Below are positions 44,630-54,408 of a DNA stretch of 64,000 bases, one piece after another; the stretch's first letter is position 1, and every line of letters starts with the position of its first letter. The translations under genes and the position numbers were made by a program. Origin of the DNA: Gp1-AA145 sp963757135 (GTDB lineage Bacteria; Acidobacteriota; Terriglobia; Terriglobales; Acidobacteriaceae); the NCBI GenBank assembly GCA_963757135.1, contig CAVWQE010000007.1, positions 49,577-113,576 of the forward strand, given 5' to 3'. The notes under the pieces are model-generated. The model had not been told where the DNA came from and did no database searches. It worked only from the letters and a program-made list of their open reading frames with translations.

Positions 44630-45484
44630 CTAACCCCTCGTGCTCGCGCTCGTCGCCCCTAACTTTCTCAGCCGGTCTTTAGCTTGCAGTGCCTCGTTCG
44701 ACCTCGGATAGCGCTGCACCACATGCCGCAACGTCGTGATGCCCGCGTCTTTCTGGCCGGATTCGAGTTGGGCAAATCCCTTCTTCAATTCGGCTGAAGC
44801 TGCCTTGTTCCCATCAGGAAAACTTTGCAGCACCTGATCGTACTGTTTGATTGCCTCCGCGTAGTTGGCGGCGCGGTAATCCAATTCTGCAAGATAGAAA
44901 TAAGCGTTGCCGGCCAAATCGGTGTTGGGATAGTTCTTTACATAGTCACCGAACTCCTGCTTCGCCAGATCGACGTTGCCGCCGGTGTAATCACGCAGCG
45001 CGTTGTTGTAGAGAACATCGGGAGGCGGGACCGCCAGCGCTGCCTGCTGCTGTTGCTGCACTTGCGCCTGCTGGCTGGCCTGCGCGGCCAGGGTTTGTTG
45101 AGTGTTCTGCAGGTCTTCCAGGGTTTTGGTTACCTTGCCCAGCCGGGCCTTAAGTTCGTCAAGGCTGTCATTCAGCGATTGCATCTGCCCGGACAACTGG
45201 TCCACGTGATTGGTAGTGTCGCTCTGCTGCTTTTGCAGCGTTCCCTGCATGCTGCTGATGGCCGCCGTCACCTTGTTGATGCTGTCGGTGTTCTGGTCCA
45301 GCAGGTTCTTGATCACGCCCATGCGCTCGTCAAGAGATTGCTTGATGTTCGTGATCTGGTCCTGCAGTTGCTGTACCTGGGTTTGCAGTTCGACCATTTC
45401 GCGGTTGACGGCCAGGGCGGGCGTCGCCGTGAACAGGCCTGCGCCCAAAATCAAAGGCAGAATACGGGTACAAAGGTTTTTCAT
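44630..45484 (-). CDS. CpoB/YbgF-like periplasmic coiled-coil and TPR protein
   Basis: This 284-residue protein has a signal peptide ('MKNLCTRILPLILGAGLFTA') and a long coiled coil (about 25-135, many heptads with Gln/Leu). A Gln-rich linker follows, then TPR-type repeats ('YNNALRDYTGGNVDLAKQEF', 'GNAYFYLAELDYRAANYAEA'). This is the layout of YbgF/CpoB, which links Tol-Pal constriction to peptidoglycan synthesis in proteobacteria. No tol or pal gene is adjacent here. A frame start 54 bases upstream is less likely because it precedes the signal peptide. Confidence 0.85.
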   Translation of the reverse strand: MKNLCTRILPLILGAGLFTATPALAVNREMVELQTQVQQLQDQITNIKQSLDERMGVIKNLLDQNTDSINKVTAAISSMQGTLQKQQSDTTNHVDQLSGQMQSLNDSLDELKARLGKVTKTLEDLQNTQQTLAAQASQQAQVQQQQQAALAVPPPDVLYNNALRDYTGGNVDLAKQEFGDYVKNYPNTDLAGNAYFYLAELDYRAANYAEAIKQYDQVLQSFPDGNKAASAELKKGFAQLESGQKDAGITTLRHVVQRYPRSNEALQAKDRLRKLGATSASTRG

Positions 45485-45600
45485 AGCATTCCTAAGATGC
45501 AGAAAGATGGCTTTTTGTAAGTGCAACAGAACCGTCAATTAAGGTCAAGTTCACTGCGGAACATAGAGTTAGTGAGATTGGTGCGGGTAAGCTGAACAAT

Positions 45601-46842
45601 TTACAGGTAGCTCAGCCACGCCCAATCGCGGTGCCGCTGCTTGAACTCCATATACCAGCGGCAGGCTGGATAAAGGCTGGCAACCGCCAAAATCCATATT
45701 GCATAGATAAACGGCAGTCCGTGGCCATAACCTGCCGGCGTCGGCAGCAGGAAAATGGCGCCATGCCATAACCAGCTTGCCGGCTGATGGGTCGCGAACG
45801 CCGCCAGGATTGCCAGAATATGAATCAGGTAGATATGCAATATGTAATAAAACATCGGCACTCGCCCATAGACGAGCAGCACACGGCTGATTCCTCGTTC
45901 CGCTTTGGTGCTGTCCAGCAATCCCAGCAGGATCAACGCCGGCCCCAGCGTCATCAGCAGATAGTCCAGCGAAGGCGGGTATTTCTGCGTGTTCAGGAAC
46001 GAGATGACGCTCAACGAAAGCGAAGGTTGCACGCTCCAATGTCCGACCGAGTACGGATATCCCGCCACTCCGTTTCCATAAAGATTGAATCCGCGGAGCA
46101 ACAAGAAGAGCACTGTCAGAGAAGTACCCAGCGCCAGAATTACCTTTCGCCGGTCGGGTCTCATAAGCACGGAGCCAAACGCAAAACCAGCTGCCATGAC
46201 TCCTACCCACGGAATCAGCACGTATAAAGTAAAGAAATTGAAATGCGATGTCACCGGAATCTGCCCCGGTACGTGCAGCATCATCCACAGCCAATAAAGT
46301 TTTCCAAACGACGCCGGATTCACGCGATCCAGCAAGTTGTGGGTGGCGACCATTCCGACGCCGAAAATACCGATCCAGCGTATGGGGAGGCGCACAAGGA
46401 GCGCCATGCACACCATGCTCCACCCGAGAATCCAGATTACTCCCGCGGCCGCCCAAGGGGTGAAGGTCCACGAAAAATCCACGATGGTTATCTCGAGCAG
46501 TACCAGCCATAACCCGCGAGTGAAGAAGAACCGCGAAACCTGCTGAACGGTTTTGCCGCGCCTGGTCGCGAGATATGCGCCCGTTCCCGCTAAAAACGAA
46601 AATGCAGGTGCGCAGTAATGAGTGATGAATCGCGTAAAAAACAGCGCTGCGTAGGTGTGCGAAACGTCCTCAGTCGCGAAGGGCACGTTGGTGAAAAAGT
46701 CGCGCGTGTGGTCGAGGGCCATGATCACCATGACCAGGCCGCGCAGAACGTCTATCGAGACGACGCGTTGAAGCTGCGTATTGATTTGGGCAACTCTCGT
46801 CGCGGCGGGCGCGAGGGCCGAAGGGGCCTGTGTGCTAGCCAT
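45601..46842 (-). CDS. DUF1624/HGSNAT-like polytopic acyltransferase-type membrane protein
   Basis: The 413 residues hold about ten helices. The N-terminal part reads 'RVVSIDVLRGLVMVIMALDH' and continues with TRDFF and 'APAFSFLAGTGAYLA'. This matches the DUF1624 family, related to heparan-alpha-glucosaminide N-acetyltransferase, where the early His is the expected acetyl carrier (the 'ALDH' His here). It could move acetyl groups to a glycan across the membrane. There is no sugar-pathway gene directly adjacent, so the substrate is unknown. Confidence 0.82.
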   Translation of the reverse strand: MASTQAPSALAPAATRVAQINTQLQRVVSIDVLRGLVMVIMALDHTRDFFTNVPFATEDVSHTYAALFFTRFITHYCAPAFSFLAGTGAYLATRRGKTVQQVSRFFFTRGLWLVLLEITIVDFSWTFTPWAAAGVIWILGWSMVCMALLVRLPIRWIGIFGVGMVATHNLLDRVNPASFGKLYWLWMMLHVPGQIPVTSHFNFFTLYVLIPWVGVMAAGFAFGSVLMRPDRRKVILALGTSLTVLFLLLRGFNLYGNGVAGYPYSVGHWSVQPSLSLSVISFLNTQKYPPSLDYLLMTLGPALILLGLLDSTKAERGISRVLLVYGRVPMFYYILHIYLIHILAILAAFATHQPASWLWHGAIFLLPTPAGYGHGLPFIYAIWILAVASLYPACRWYMEFKQRHRDWAWLSYL

Positions 46843-46909
46843 TCTGTACCTGTAACTATGTCCGGATTTTCAGAGTGTAGCACGCAGTCGATGTTTGCAG
46901 GTTTTGCGG

Positions 46910-47920
46910 CTACTTGATGTCTTTCATCGGCATCATCGAACCGTAATCTTTGCCCGAAGGCTCAACAGCTCGCACCACCACGCCGGCGAACGCATCCCGC
47001 AATTCAGGGAATTTCGTGAGCAGGGCGCGCATCACGTTCATGTTTTCCTGAAACGTCTGCCCTGTGTTTGAGACATCTGGATTCTGGTATCTCGCCACCA
47101 GGTCGAAGTCCGTGCCCACTGTCAGCGGGAAAATTGCGGTGAGCTTGTATGTCTTGCCGCCCGGCGCGGTCAAATCTGTCGTATTTCCATCCATTGGGAA
47201 GTCCGAGGGCTTTGCCGATTGCGCTTGTTCATACAACTTGTCCGTCACCTGCGTGTACATGAACGGTACTGGCATTGCCAAGTCGCGCCCTTGCAGGAAG
47301 TACAGCCAGGCGTTGTGATTCTGGCCCTTGGCCTTGTACGCGTTTGCCTGGGTTATGAACCAATTGCTATCATGACCGTCGATCGCCGCCGGCTTAGGAA
47401 AAAAACCGCCGATTTTCCAGTCTGTCCCCTGCTGTTGCAGGACAAACGAAACCGTATAGGCTGAGTTGGGTGTGGGAACATCCAGCGTTACAATGCCGTA
47501 ACTTCCCGGCGGAAGATTGGGAATCACAAACTCGGCGCTGTTTTTTGTTTGCCCTCGGGCGTCGAAAACCCCGCACAAGAATTCCGCTTTCGGTAGCGGC
47601 GCCGTGCCTTCCGCCTTCAACAAGAACGGCGGGCGGGCGGTGGCATGCGCTCCTGCAAAGTTTGCCTGGTTCTCCTTGATGGTGTTCTCGATTCCGGAGA
47701 AGTCATTGGCGATCGATGGGATGGAGTTCTGCTTCAGCGACGCGGAATCTCCACGCGCAGCCATATCGAAGTAGCGAGTGGCAGCGGCTTGCAACGCGGA
47801 GCGCGTCGCCGCGTCCATATCATCGACGGTAAAACAGGCTTGGGCCAGTATGTCCCCGCTGCAAGCCAGCAATGCAACTGCAATTCCGAAAGCGCGGATT
47901 GCGAACAAACAAGCTTTCAT
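46910..47920 (-). CDS. secreted protein of unknown function
   Basis: This 336-residue protein has a signal peptide ('AFGIAVALLACSGDILAQAC'), an N-terminal helical stretch ('ATRSALQAAATRYFDMAARG') like the start of NTF2-type folds, and a middle beta domain with 'FVIPNLPPGSYGIVTLDV'. No enzyme motif was recognised. It is upstream of and codirectional with the DUF1624 gene, 67 bases apart. Confidence 0.7.
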   Translation of the reverse strand: MKACLFAIRAFGIAVALLACSGDILAQACFTVDDMDAATRSALQAAATRYFDMAARGDSASLKQNSIPSIANDFSGIENTIKENQANFAGAHATARPPFLLKAEGTAPLPKAEFLCGVFDARGQTKNSAEFVIPNLPPGSYGIVTLDVPTPNSAYTVSFVLQQQGTDWKIGGFFPKPAAIDGHDSNWFITQANAYKAKGQNHNAWLYFLQGRDLAMPVPFMYTQVTDKLYEQAQSAKPSDFPMDGNTTDLTAPGGKTYKLTAIFPLTVGTDFDLVARYQNPDVSNTGQTFQENMNVMRALLTKFPELRDAFAGVVVRAVEPSGKDYGSMMPMKDIK

Positions 47921-48094
47921 GCGGTCGTTCCCCTGCGGAAAAAGCCTAAATGATAACCCAGAAGTTTAGATGCAAGTTCCTGAATGCGTGCCCCGTTGGA
48001 GCGCCTCAGAATAGCACCTTCAGCACAAGTTAGCACCGCCGTTCACGCATGTACTCGCCCTTTGGGAGCCACACTCAACCAACCTGTTCTGCTA

Positions 48095-49975
48095 ATGCTT
48101 CATCCAAATCTCTGCTTGAAAAACCTCTCCTCGACCACTTGCAGATTTTCCGCGAGCGCTGCCTGCGCAGTGCTCATTATTGCGCTGGGCGGATGCCAGG
48201 GCCTGGTAAATGGCGTCTCACAACTGACGGTTAGCGTTGACGGTGCGGGAAGCGGTACTGTCACCAGCACTCCTGCCGGCATCAATTGCCCCGGCACTTG
48301 CTCGGCGAGTTTCACCGGTCATCCCAACGTGGTCCTTACGGCCACTCCCGCTAACAGCAGCTTCGGCTTTGGAGGATGGACCGGTTGCACCGCATCAGGC
48401 GCCAGTTGCACTGTCTCCCTCGATGGCAGTAGTGTTACCGCCACCTTTACCGCGAGCCTGCAGAGCATCAATCACATTATTTTCCTGGCGCAGGAGAACC
48501 GTTCATTCGACAGCTACTTCGGCGCGCTGCGGGGGTACTGGGCACAGAACGGAATTCCCGACCAGGCGTTCAATGGTCTGCCGCAGTTCAATCCCGCAGG
48601 AGATCCCAACGCCGGACCCGCACCGACCAATCCAGGCTGCGACCCAGCATTTCCCTATCCCCCGAACCTCTATTGCCGGATTGACCCAGCAAGTCCGCCC
48701 GTTCAGTCATTCCATTTCCAAAGCATGTGTGTGGAGAATCCCAGTCCCTCATGGGGTGAAGCTCATCGCGACTGGAATGTGAACAATCCGGTGTCGCCAA
48801 CGCCGATGTTGGATGGCTTTGTTGATGCCACAGCGAATGACAGCCGCCAGCATACGGACAATCAGGGCAATCTTGCTCCGTACTTCGATCTCGACGGTAT
48901 TCGCGCTATGGGCTACTACGATGGCGGAGATTTAAATTACTACTATTCCCTGGCCTCAACTTTCGCCACGTCCGATGCGTGGTTCGCGCCGGTGATGACG
49001 CGCACTCCGCCCAATCGCGAATTTCTAATAGCCGCCACCTCGAACGGCTACGTTTACCAACGCGGATCGAATCCGCCTTTTGACACCCCACTCATTCCGC
49101 AAAAGACAATTTTCGAGCTTCTGCAAAACGCCGGAATCAGTTGGAGAATCTACGTGGATCCCGTAGGCACGAAGTGCGCGAGCACCCCTACGGACGTGGC
49201 TTGTCTAGTTACGCAGAGCTACATCCACGACTTCGCATTCGGAAATACGATCAAGAACAATCCCAGCGCCTATACCAACAACATTGCTCCCATTTCACAG
49301 TTCTACACCGATGCCATCAACGGGACTTTACCTGCGGTTGCGCAGATTGAACCCGCTTCCTCCGCTGGGCTCGACGAACATCCGGAAGACAACGATCCCG
49401 CACCCGGCCAGCCGGCATGCTGCACCATTCAGGCGGGGGCCAATTACGTGTCAACGCTGATTAACGCTGTTATGTGCGGGCAGAATGCTCCGCCGTCGAG
49501 TTCCTGCACACCCGGGGCAAGTTGGGCGGATTCGGTATTTATTCTCGCCTTCGACGAGCCCGGGGGTTTTTACGATCACGTGCCGCCGCAATCCGCGGTG
49601 AGTCCGGACGGCATTGTTCCAAAAGACTTATTCCCCAATGATCCGTGCTATGGCACTCCAAGCGCAAGCCCTACGTGTGATTTCACGGTCACCGGTTATC
49701 GCGTGCCATTTGTTGTTGTTTCGCCCTTCGCAAAAAAGAATTTCGTTTCTCACCAAACGCGAGACCACACAGCGATTCTGAAGCTGATCGAAACCCGATT
49801 CGGCCTCAGCAACTTGAACGCACGTGATGCCGCGCAGACGCCTATGGAAGACCCCACCAGCGGCTTCTTCGACTTCACAAATCGCAACTGGCAAGTGCCG
49901 CCTACGACATTGCCCGCGCAAACCCGGCTGCCGCAGTCCGCCTGCTTCGTGAATCCCCCGCCAACATCGCCTTAG
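48095..49975 (+). CDS. secreted lipoprotein phosphoesterase (phospholipase C/acid phosphatase AcpA family)
   Basis: The 626 residues start with a lipobox signal peptide ('AACAVLIIALGGCQGLVNG'). A bacterial repeat domain follows (about 35-115, 'VSVDGAGSGTVTSTPAGINC' and 'FGGWTGCTASGASCTVS'). The phosphoesterase domain runs from about 120, with the metal/nucleophile motif 'IIFLAQENRSFDSYFG' and 'FILAFDEPGGFYDHVPPQ' near the end. The family hydrolyses phospholipid head groups or phosphomonoesters outside the cell. The ATG at 48095 was chosen because it begins just before the signal peptide; the frame opens 111 bases earlier. It may help scavenge phosphate; no pho box was recognised. Confidence 0.88.
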   Translation: MLHPNLCLKNLSSTTCRFSASAACAVLIIALGGCQGLVNGVSQLTVSVDGAGSGTVTSTPAGINCPGTCSASFTGHPNVVLTATPANSSFGFGGWTGCTASGASCTVSLDGSSVTATFTASLQSINHIIFLAQENRSFDSYFGALRGYWAQNGIPDQAFNGLPQFNPAGDPNAGPAPTNPGCDPAFPYPPNLYCRIDPASPPVQSFHFQSMCVENPSPSWGEAHRDWNVNNPVSPTPMLDGFVDATANDSRQHTDNQGNLAPYFDLDGIRAMGYYDGGDLNYYYSLASTFATSDAWFAPVMTRTPPNREFLIAATSNGYVYQRGSNPPFDTPLIPQKTIFELLQNAGISWRIYVDPVGTKCASTPTDVACLVTQSYIHDFAFGNTIKNNPSAYTNNIAPISQFYTDAINGTLPAVAQIEPASSAGLDEHPEDNDPAPGQPACCTIQAGANYVSTLINAVMCGQNAPPSSSCTPGASWADSVFILAFDEPGGFYDHVPPQSAVSPDGIVPKDLFPNDPCYGTPSASPTCDFTVTGYRVPFVVVSPFAKKNFVSHQTRDHTAILKLIETRFGLSNLNARDAAQTPMEDPTSGFFDFTNRNWQVPPTTLPAQTRLPQSACFVNPPPTSP

Positions 49976-50147
49976 GGTGCGGACCTGCGCTTACATCGCT
50001 GATCCGTGCGGACTGGCGTGCAAGAGTCGCTTGACTCCAGATTGCTTCCTGCCATAATGTTGCCCGGCTTGCGCACCGTGCGCGCCTTACGTAAGTGACA
50101 TTTGTTCCGACCTGGCGGAAGATATACTCAACCTTAAGAGACCACCG

Positions 50148-51515
50148 ATGTCCGGCGAAACCATCTCCGCAGAACAGGCCGCCAGTTTCGTGAAATCCGG
50201 AATGTGGCTCGACTATGGCGCAACCCATTGCCAGCCCGACGTTTTCGACAAGGCATTGGCCGCGCGCAAAGACGAACTCGAGGACGTGAAAATCCGCTCC
50301 TGCCTCACATTACGGCCGCGCGCGGTAATCGAAGAGGACCCTGAAGGCAAGCATTTCCACATGTTCAGTTGGCATTTTTCCGGCTATGACCGGAAGAAGC
50401 ACGATGCTGGCCGTTGCAACTATGCGCCACTCAATCTGGGAGAGGTGCCTGATTATTATCGGCGTTTTCTCGATCCTGTGGATGTGGCCATTCTGAAGAC
50501 CTGCCCCATAGATGATGGCGGGTACTTCAACTTTGGCCCCACAAATTTTTGGCAGAGGGCCGTGATCGAACGCGCCAAGCTGGTGATTGTTGAAGTCAAT
50601 CGCGAGATGCCTTACGCCTTCGGCAGAGACAACGGCGTGCACGTGAGCGAGATTGACTACATCATTGAAGGCGATCATCAACCCTGCGCAGAGCTACCCA
50701 ATCCGGAACCGAGCGAAACAGACCGTACCGTCGCCACTCGGATCGCTGCGGAAGTTGAGGACGGGGCCTGCCTTCAAATCGGGATCGGCGGCATGCCGAA
50801 CGCGGTGTGCTGCCTGTTGCTCGAAAGCGGAGTGAAAGACCTGGGTATCCACACGGAAATGATGACGGACGGCCTCGCTCTGCTTTACCGTTCCGGACGG
50901 GTCACTGGATCGCGGAAAACGCTCGATCCAGGCAAGGTGATCTACACATTCGCGCTGGGCTCTCCGGCGCTTTACGCCACGGCGAACCGCAACCCGGATT
51001 GGTACTGCCACCAGGTGGATTACACCAACTCGCCGCACATCATCATGCAGAACGACAAGGCGGTGTCGATTAACAACACTACCCAGATTGACTTGCAGGG
51101 CCAGGCGGCTTCGGAATCCGATGGTCACCGCCACATCAGCGGCACCGGCGGACAACTGCAGTTTGTGCGTGGCGCCTATGCGTCTAAAGAAGGCAAATCG
51201 TTCATCTGCCTTTCGTCAACTTACGAGAAACGAGGCGAGCGCCGCAGCCGCATCGTGTTCACTTTGACGCCGGGCAACATCGTGACCACCCCACGCTCGG
51301 ATGTGATGTACGTGGTCACCGAGTTCGGTATGACTAATCTGAAAGGGAAGTCGGTCGCAGAACGCGCTCAGGCCATCATTTGTCTCGCGCATCCTGATTT
51401 CCGCGAGGACTTGGAAAGACAGGCGTACGAAAAGCGCTTTATACCGCACGGCGTGTCGTTTGCATGCAGGAAAAACGCGTCTGAGAATTTACAAGAAGGC
51501 CCAACCCACGCTTGA
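50148..51515 (+). CDS. acetyl-CoA hydrolase/CoA-transferase family (4-hydroxybutyrate or butyryl-CoA:acetate type)
   Basis: This 455-residue protein has 'GMWLDYGATHCQPDVFDKAL', 'CLQIGIGGMPNAVCCLLLES', 'LGIHTEMMTDGLALLYRSG' (Glu candidate for the acyl-glutamyl intermediate), 'ISGTGGQLQFVRGAYASKEG' and 'VVTEFGMTNLKGKSVAER'. This is the pattern of CoA-transferases that exchange CoA between acetate and short-chain or 4-hydroxyacids, and of acetyl-CoA hydrolases. The GTGGQ run followed by 'FVRGA' favours the butyryl/4-hydroxybutyryl type. A -10-like ATATACT lies about 20 bases upstream. The gene is alone. Confidence 0.88.
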   Translation: MSGETISAEQAASFVKSGMWLDYGATHCQPDVFDKALAARKDELEDVKIRSCLTLRPRAVIEEDPEGKHFHMFSWHFSGYDRKKHDAGRCNYAPLNLGEVPDYYRRFLDPVDVAILKTCPIDDGGYFNFGPTNFWQRAVIERAKLVIVEVNREMPYAFGRDNGVHVSEIDYIIEGDHQPCAELPNPEPSETDRTVATRIAAEVEDGACLQIGIGGMPNAVCCLLLESGVKDLGIHTEMMTDGLALLYRSGRVTGSRKTLDPGKVIYTFALGSPALYATANRNPDWYCHQVDYTNSPHIIMQNDKAVSINNTTQIDLQGQAASESDGHRHISGTGGQLQFVRGAYASKEGKSFICLSSTYEKRGERRSRIVFTLTPGNIVTTPRSDVMYVVTEFGMTNLKGKSVAERAQAIICLAHPDFREDLERQAYEKRFIPHGVSFACRKNASENLQEGPTHA

Positions 51516-51566
51516 CTCGAACCCGCCGGGCGTTACGAAGAATTTCATCTGCGAAGTCTAGGACGA

Positions 51567-52829
51567 CTAACCGCGCGGCTCCGGCGGCTTCGTCTTTCCC
51601 GAGAGCGCGGCCGGATTTTCATGGGTCCGCTCGCGGAAGCCGCCTTTCATTCCCGTCCCCAGTGTGACGCTCTTTTCTCCATAGCGATCGCGCAGACGGT
51701 CCGCCGCAAGCAGCGCGTTCTGCCACTTCTCCCGGCCGTGGTCCTCAAGAAGATTGCCTTGTGACGGCGAGTCTCCAAAGCCTGAGGCTTGCACGCCCAG
51801 CAGTCTGACCTCCGCTCCCCTGCGCCAGTTTGCATGAAACAAGCTATGGATCTGATGGTAAATCTCGTTATCCAGATGGGTCGGTGTGTCGAGTGTTCGC
51901 GCGCGTGTAACTGTCGTAAAGTCCTTGTATCGTAGTTTCAGTTGCAAAGTTCGCGCGTGAAATTGCTGCTCCCGCAACCGCCTCCCCACCATCTCCGACA
52001 GCCGCATCAGCGTAGATTCAATTTGCTCGACGCTCGCTGTGTCCTGGTCGTAGGTGTGTTCGTGGCTGATCGACTTGGCAGCTTCCATTTCGCCGATGAC
52101 ACCGTCGAACCAGCCGCCTGCGTCTTCACCCCGAGCCTTTCCGGCCAGCGCGAGCCCCCATTTACCCAGGTGTTCCTCGAGAAACCGCTCCTCCAGACGC
52201 GTGAGGTCTCCGACCGTTCGTACTCCCAGGGTCTGCAGCCTTTGTTCGGTGACTTTGCCCACTCCCGGAATGTCGCGCACGTCCAGCGGAGCGAGTAACT
52301 TTGCTTCCTGGCCGGGGACCGCGAACAGCACACCGTGCGGCTTGGCTTTTCCGGAACAGACTTTCGCAATCAGTCGCGATGTGCCGATTCCAATCGAGCA
52401 ATTAAGCTGGGTGTCCGTCTTCATCTTTTGATGGAGTTTGTGCGCGGCCAGCAACGGCGGTCCATGCAGCCGCTCAGTGCCCGTCAAATCGAGATAGGCT
52501 TCGTCGATCGAAGCCATCTCCACCTGGGGAGTAAACGATTCAAGAACGTGGTGCACTTTTTCGGAGCAGGTGCGATACCGGTCGGGATGGCCATTCACGA
52601 AAATGGCTTGCGGGCATAACTTCGCTGCCGTGCGCAGAGGCATCGCGGAATGAACGCCGAACTTGCGGGCCTCATACGAAGCTGCGGCCACCACGCCGCG
52701 TTCGTTGCGCTGCCCGCCTACAACGACCGCCTTGCCCTTCAGCGAAGGGTCGAACAATTCCTCCACCGAGACAAAGAAAGCGTCCATGTCCACGTGAAAG
52801 ACGGTTCTGGGTGAGGATGGCGGCTGCAT
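51567..52829 (-). CDS. dinB: DNA polymerase IV (Y family)
   Basis: This 420-residue translesion polymerase has the palm motifs 'FHVDMDAFFVSVEELFDPSL' and 'MASIDEAYLDLTGTERL', the thumb helix-hairpin-helix 'VRDIPGVGKVTEQRLQTLGV', and the little-finger domain. The catalytic Asp and Asp-Glu pair are intact. It copies past damage without proofreading. It lies five bases downstream of glgA on the same strand, an unrelated partner, so co-transcription is possible but may be accidental. The C-terminus lacks an obvious clamp-binding peptide. Confidence 0.94.
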   Translation of the reverse strand: MQPPSSPRTVFHVDMDAFFVSVEELFDPSLKGKAVVVGGQRNERGVVAAASYEARKFGVHSAMPLRTAAKLCPQAIFVNGHPDRYRTCSEKVHHVLESFTPQVEMASIDEAYLDLTGTERLHGPPLLAAHKLHQKMKTDTQLNCSIGIGTSRLIAKVCSGKAKPHGVLFAVPGQEAKLLAPLDVRDIPGVGKVTEQRLQTLGVRTVGDLTRLEERFLEEHLGKWGLALAGKARGEDAGGWFDGVIGEMEAAKSISHEHTYDQDTASVEQIESTLMRLSEMVGRRLREQQFHARTLQLKLRYKDFTTVTRARTLDTPTHLDNEIYHQIHSLFHANWRRGAEVRLLGVQASGFGDSPSQGNLLEDHGREKWQNALLAADRLRDRYGEKSVTLGTGMKGGFRERTHENPAALSGKTKPPEPRG

Positions 52830-52834
52830 GACCG

Positions 52835-54298
52835 CTATACCAGGATTGCCTGCGCGTGCTGCTGGCGCACGCGCTCATACACGCGCACGTACTCACGCGC
52901 CGAGATTTTCCATGAAAAATCCTTGCTCATGCCGTTTTGCATCAGCCGCTGCCACGAAGTCTGATCGCGGTACACCTGTAGCGCCTGATGGATCGTGCGT
53001 AACAGCGCATCTCCGGTGTACTCCAGAAACTTGAATCCCGTTCCTTTCTTTGTTCGCGGGTCCCAGGGATCAACCGTATCGTCGAGCCCGCCGGTCGAGC
53101 GCACAACCGGCACGGTCCCATATTTCAGGCTGTAAATCTGGCTCAATCCGCAGGGCTCATAGTGCGAAGGCATCAGAAACATGTCTGCGCCCGCCTCGAT
53201 CTTGTGAGCCAGCGCATTATCGTAAGCAATCCGTACCGCAATCTTGTTTGGGACGCGTCGCGTCAGCCGCATAAACATTTCTTCGTAAAGCTTGTCGCCG
53301 CTGCCGAGTACCGTAAACAGAATGTCTTCGAGCGCCAGCCGGTCAATGATTTGTCCGATCAGATCGAAACCTTTTTGCGCTGCGAATCGCGACACAATTC
53401 CAATCACGGGTGTGGTCGGATCTGCGCCCGGAATTCCCATGTGCTCGAGCAAATCCTGCTTGCAGTGCTGCTTTCCGCTCAGATTTTCGGCGTCATAGTG
53501 CGCAACAATGTACTTATCGCTTTGCGGGTTCCACTCCTCATAGTCCACGCCGTTCAGGATTCCAGTAACGTTCTGCGCTCGGTCCTTCAGCACTCCATCT
53601 AATCCGAATCCAAATTCAGTTGTCTGGATTTCCTGACTGTACTTTCTGCTCACCGTGGTGATGAAATCCGAATACACGAGCGCACCCTTCAGGAAATTAA
53701 CGTTCCCAAAAAATTCCATTTTGCTGATCGTAAACAAGTCCCACGGAAGCATCAGCAAGGGCAGAATCTCCGGAGGGAACAGCCCCTGGTAGCCGATATT
53801 GTGGATGGTAAACACCGTGCTTGCGCCGCGGAATGCTGGATCTTCGGAATATTGCGTGCGCAACAGCACCGGGACCAGCGCCGACTGCCAATCGTGGCAA
53901 TGAAAAACGTCAGGCACTCCCAGAATTTTCGACGCTTCCAAAACCGCGCGACAGAATAGCGCAAACCGCTCGGCATTGTCGGGGAAATCCCCGGAAGCGG
54001 TACCATACAATCCATCGCGATCGAAGAACGGTGGGTAATCCACAAAATAGAAGCGCACGCCGGGATACCCGGCCCCCGACAGAATCGAACAGAACCGGTA
54101 TTGGTCGTCGAAGGGAACGGTGATGCTCTGCACCACCATGCGCTCTTCCGGAATACGCGTCAGGCGGTAGCGCGGTATATAAACGTTGACTTCATGGCCG
54201 GCGGCGGCGAGTGCGCGCGGCAAAGCGCCAACCACATCCGCCAATCCACCCGTTTTTGAAAAGGGAACGCATTCGGAAGCGACGAACGCGATGTGCAT
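52835..54298 (-). CDS. glgA: glycogen synthase (GT5)
   Basis: This 487-residue GT-B enzyme has the N-terminal substrate motif 'FSKTGGLADVVGALPRALAA', 'VFHCHDWQSALVPVLL', 'VFTIHNIGYQGLFPPEI' and the C-terminal 'DMFLMPSHYEPCGLSQIYSL' followed by 'GTVPVVRSTGGLDDTVDP'. It extends alpha-1,4-glucan from ADP- or UDP-glucose. No other glg gene is adjacent, so this is an isolated copy. Length and motifs are normal. Confidence 0.95.
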   Translation of the reverse strand: MHIAFVASECVPFSKTGGLADVVGALPRALAAAGHEVNVYIPRYRLTRIPEERMVVQSITVPFDDQYRFCSILSGAGYPGVRFYFVDYPPFFDRDGLYGTASGDFPDNAERFALFCRAVLEASKILGVPDVFHCHDWQSALVPVLLRTQYSEDPAFRGASTVFTIHNIGYQGLFPPEILPLLMLPWDLFTISKMEFFGNVNFLKGALVYSDFITTVSRKYSQEIQTTEFGFGLDGVLKDRAQNVTGILNGVDYEEWNPQSDKYIVAHYDAENLSGKQHCKQDLLEHMGIPGADPTTPVIGIVSRFAAQKGFDLIGQIIDRLALEDILFTVLGSGDKLYEEMFMRLTRRVPNKIAVRIAYDNALAHKIEAGADMFLMPSHYEPCGLSQIYSLKYGTVPVVRSTGGLDDTVDPWDPRTKKGTGFKFLEYTGDALLRTIHQALQVYRDQTSWQRLMQNGMSKDFSWKISAREYVRVYERVRQQHAQAILV

Positions 54299-54408
54299 GT
54301 CCCGGGAGCTCCAAACCAGTACACTGCTTGCGCTCGCGCTATCATATGTGGCGAGAGGCGACGAGCAGCCTACGGGTCATAGTTTAATTGCCACATGATC
54401 GAGGGTCA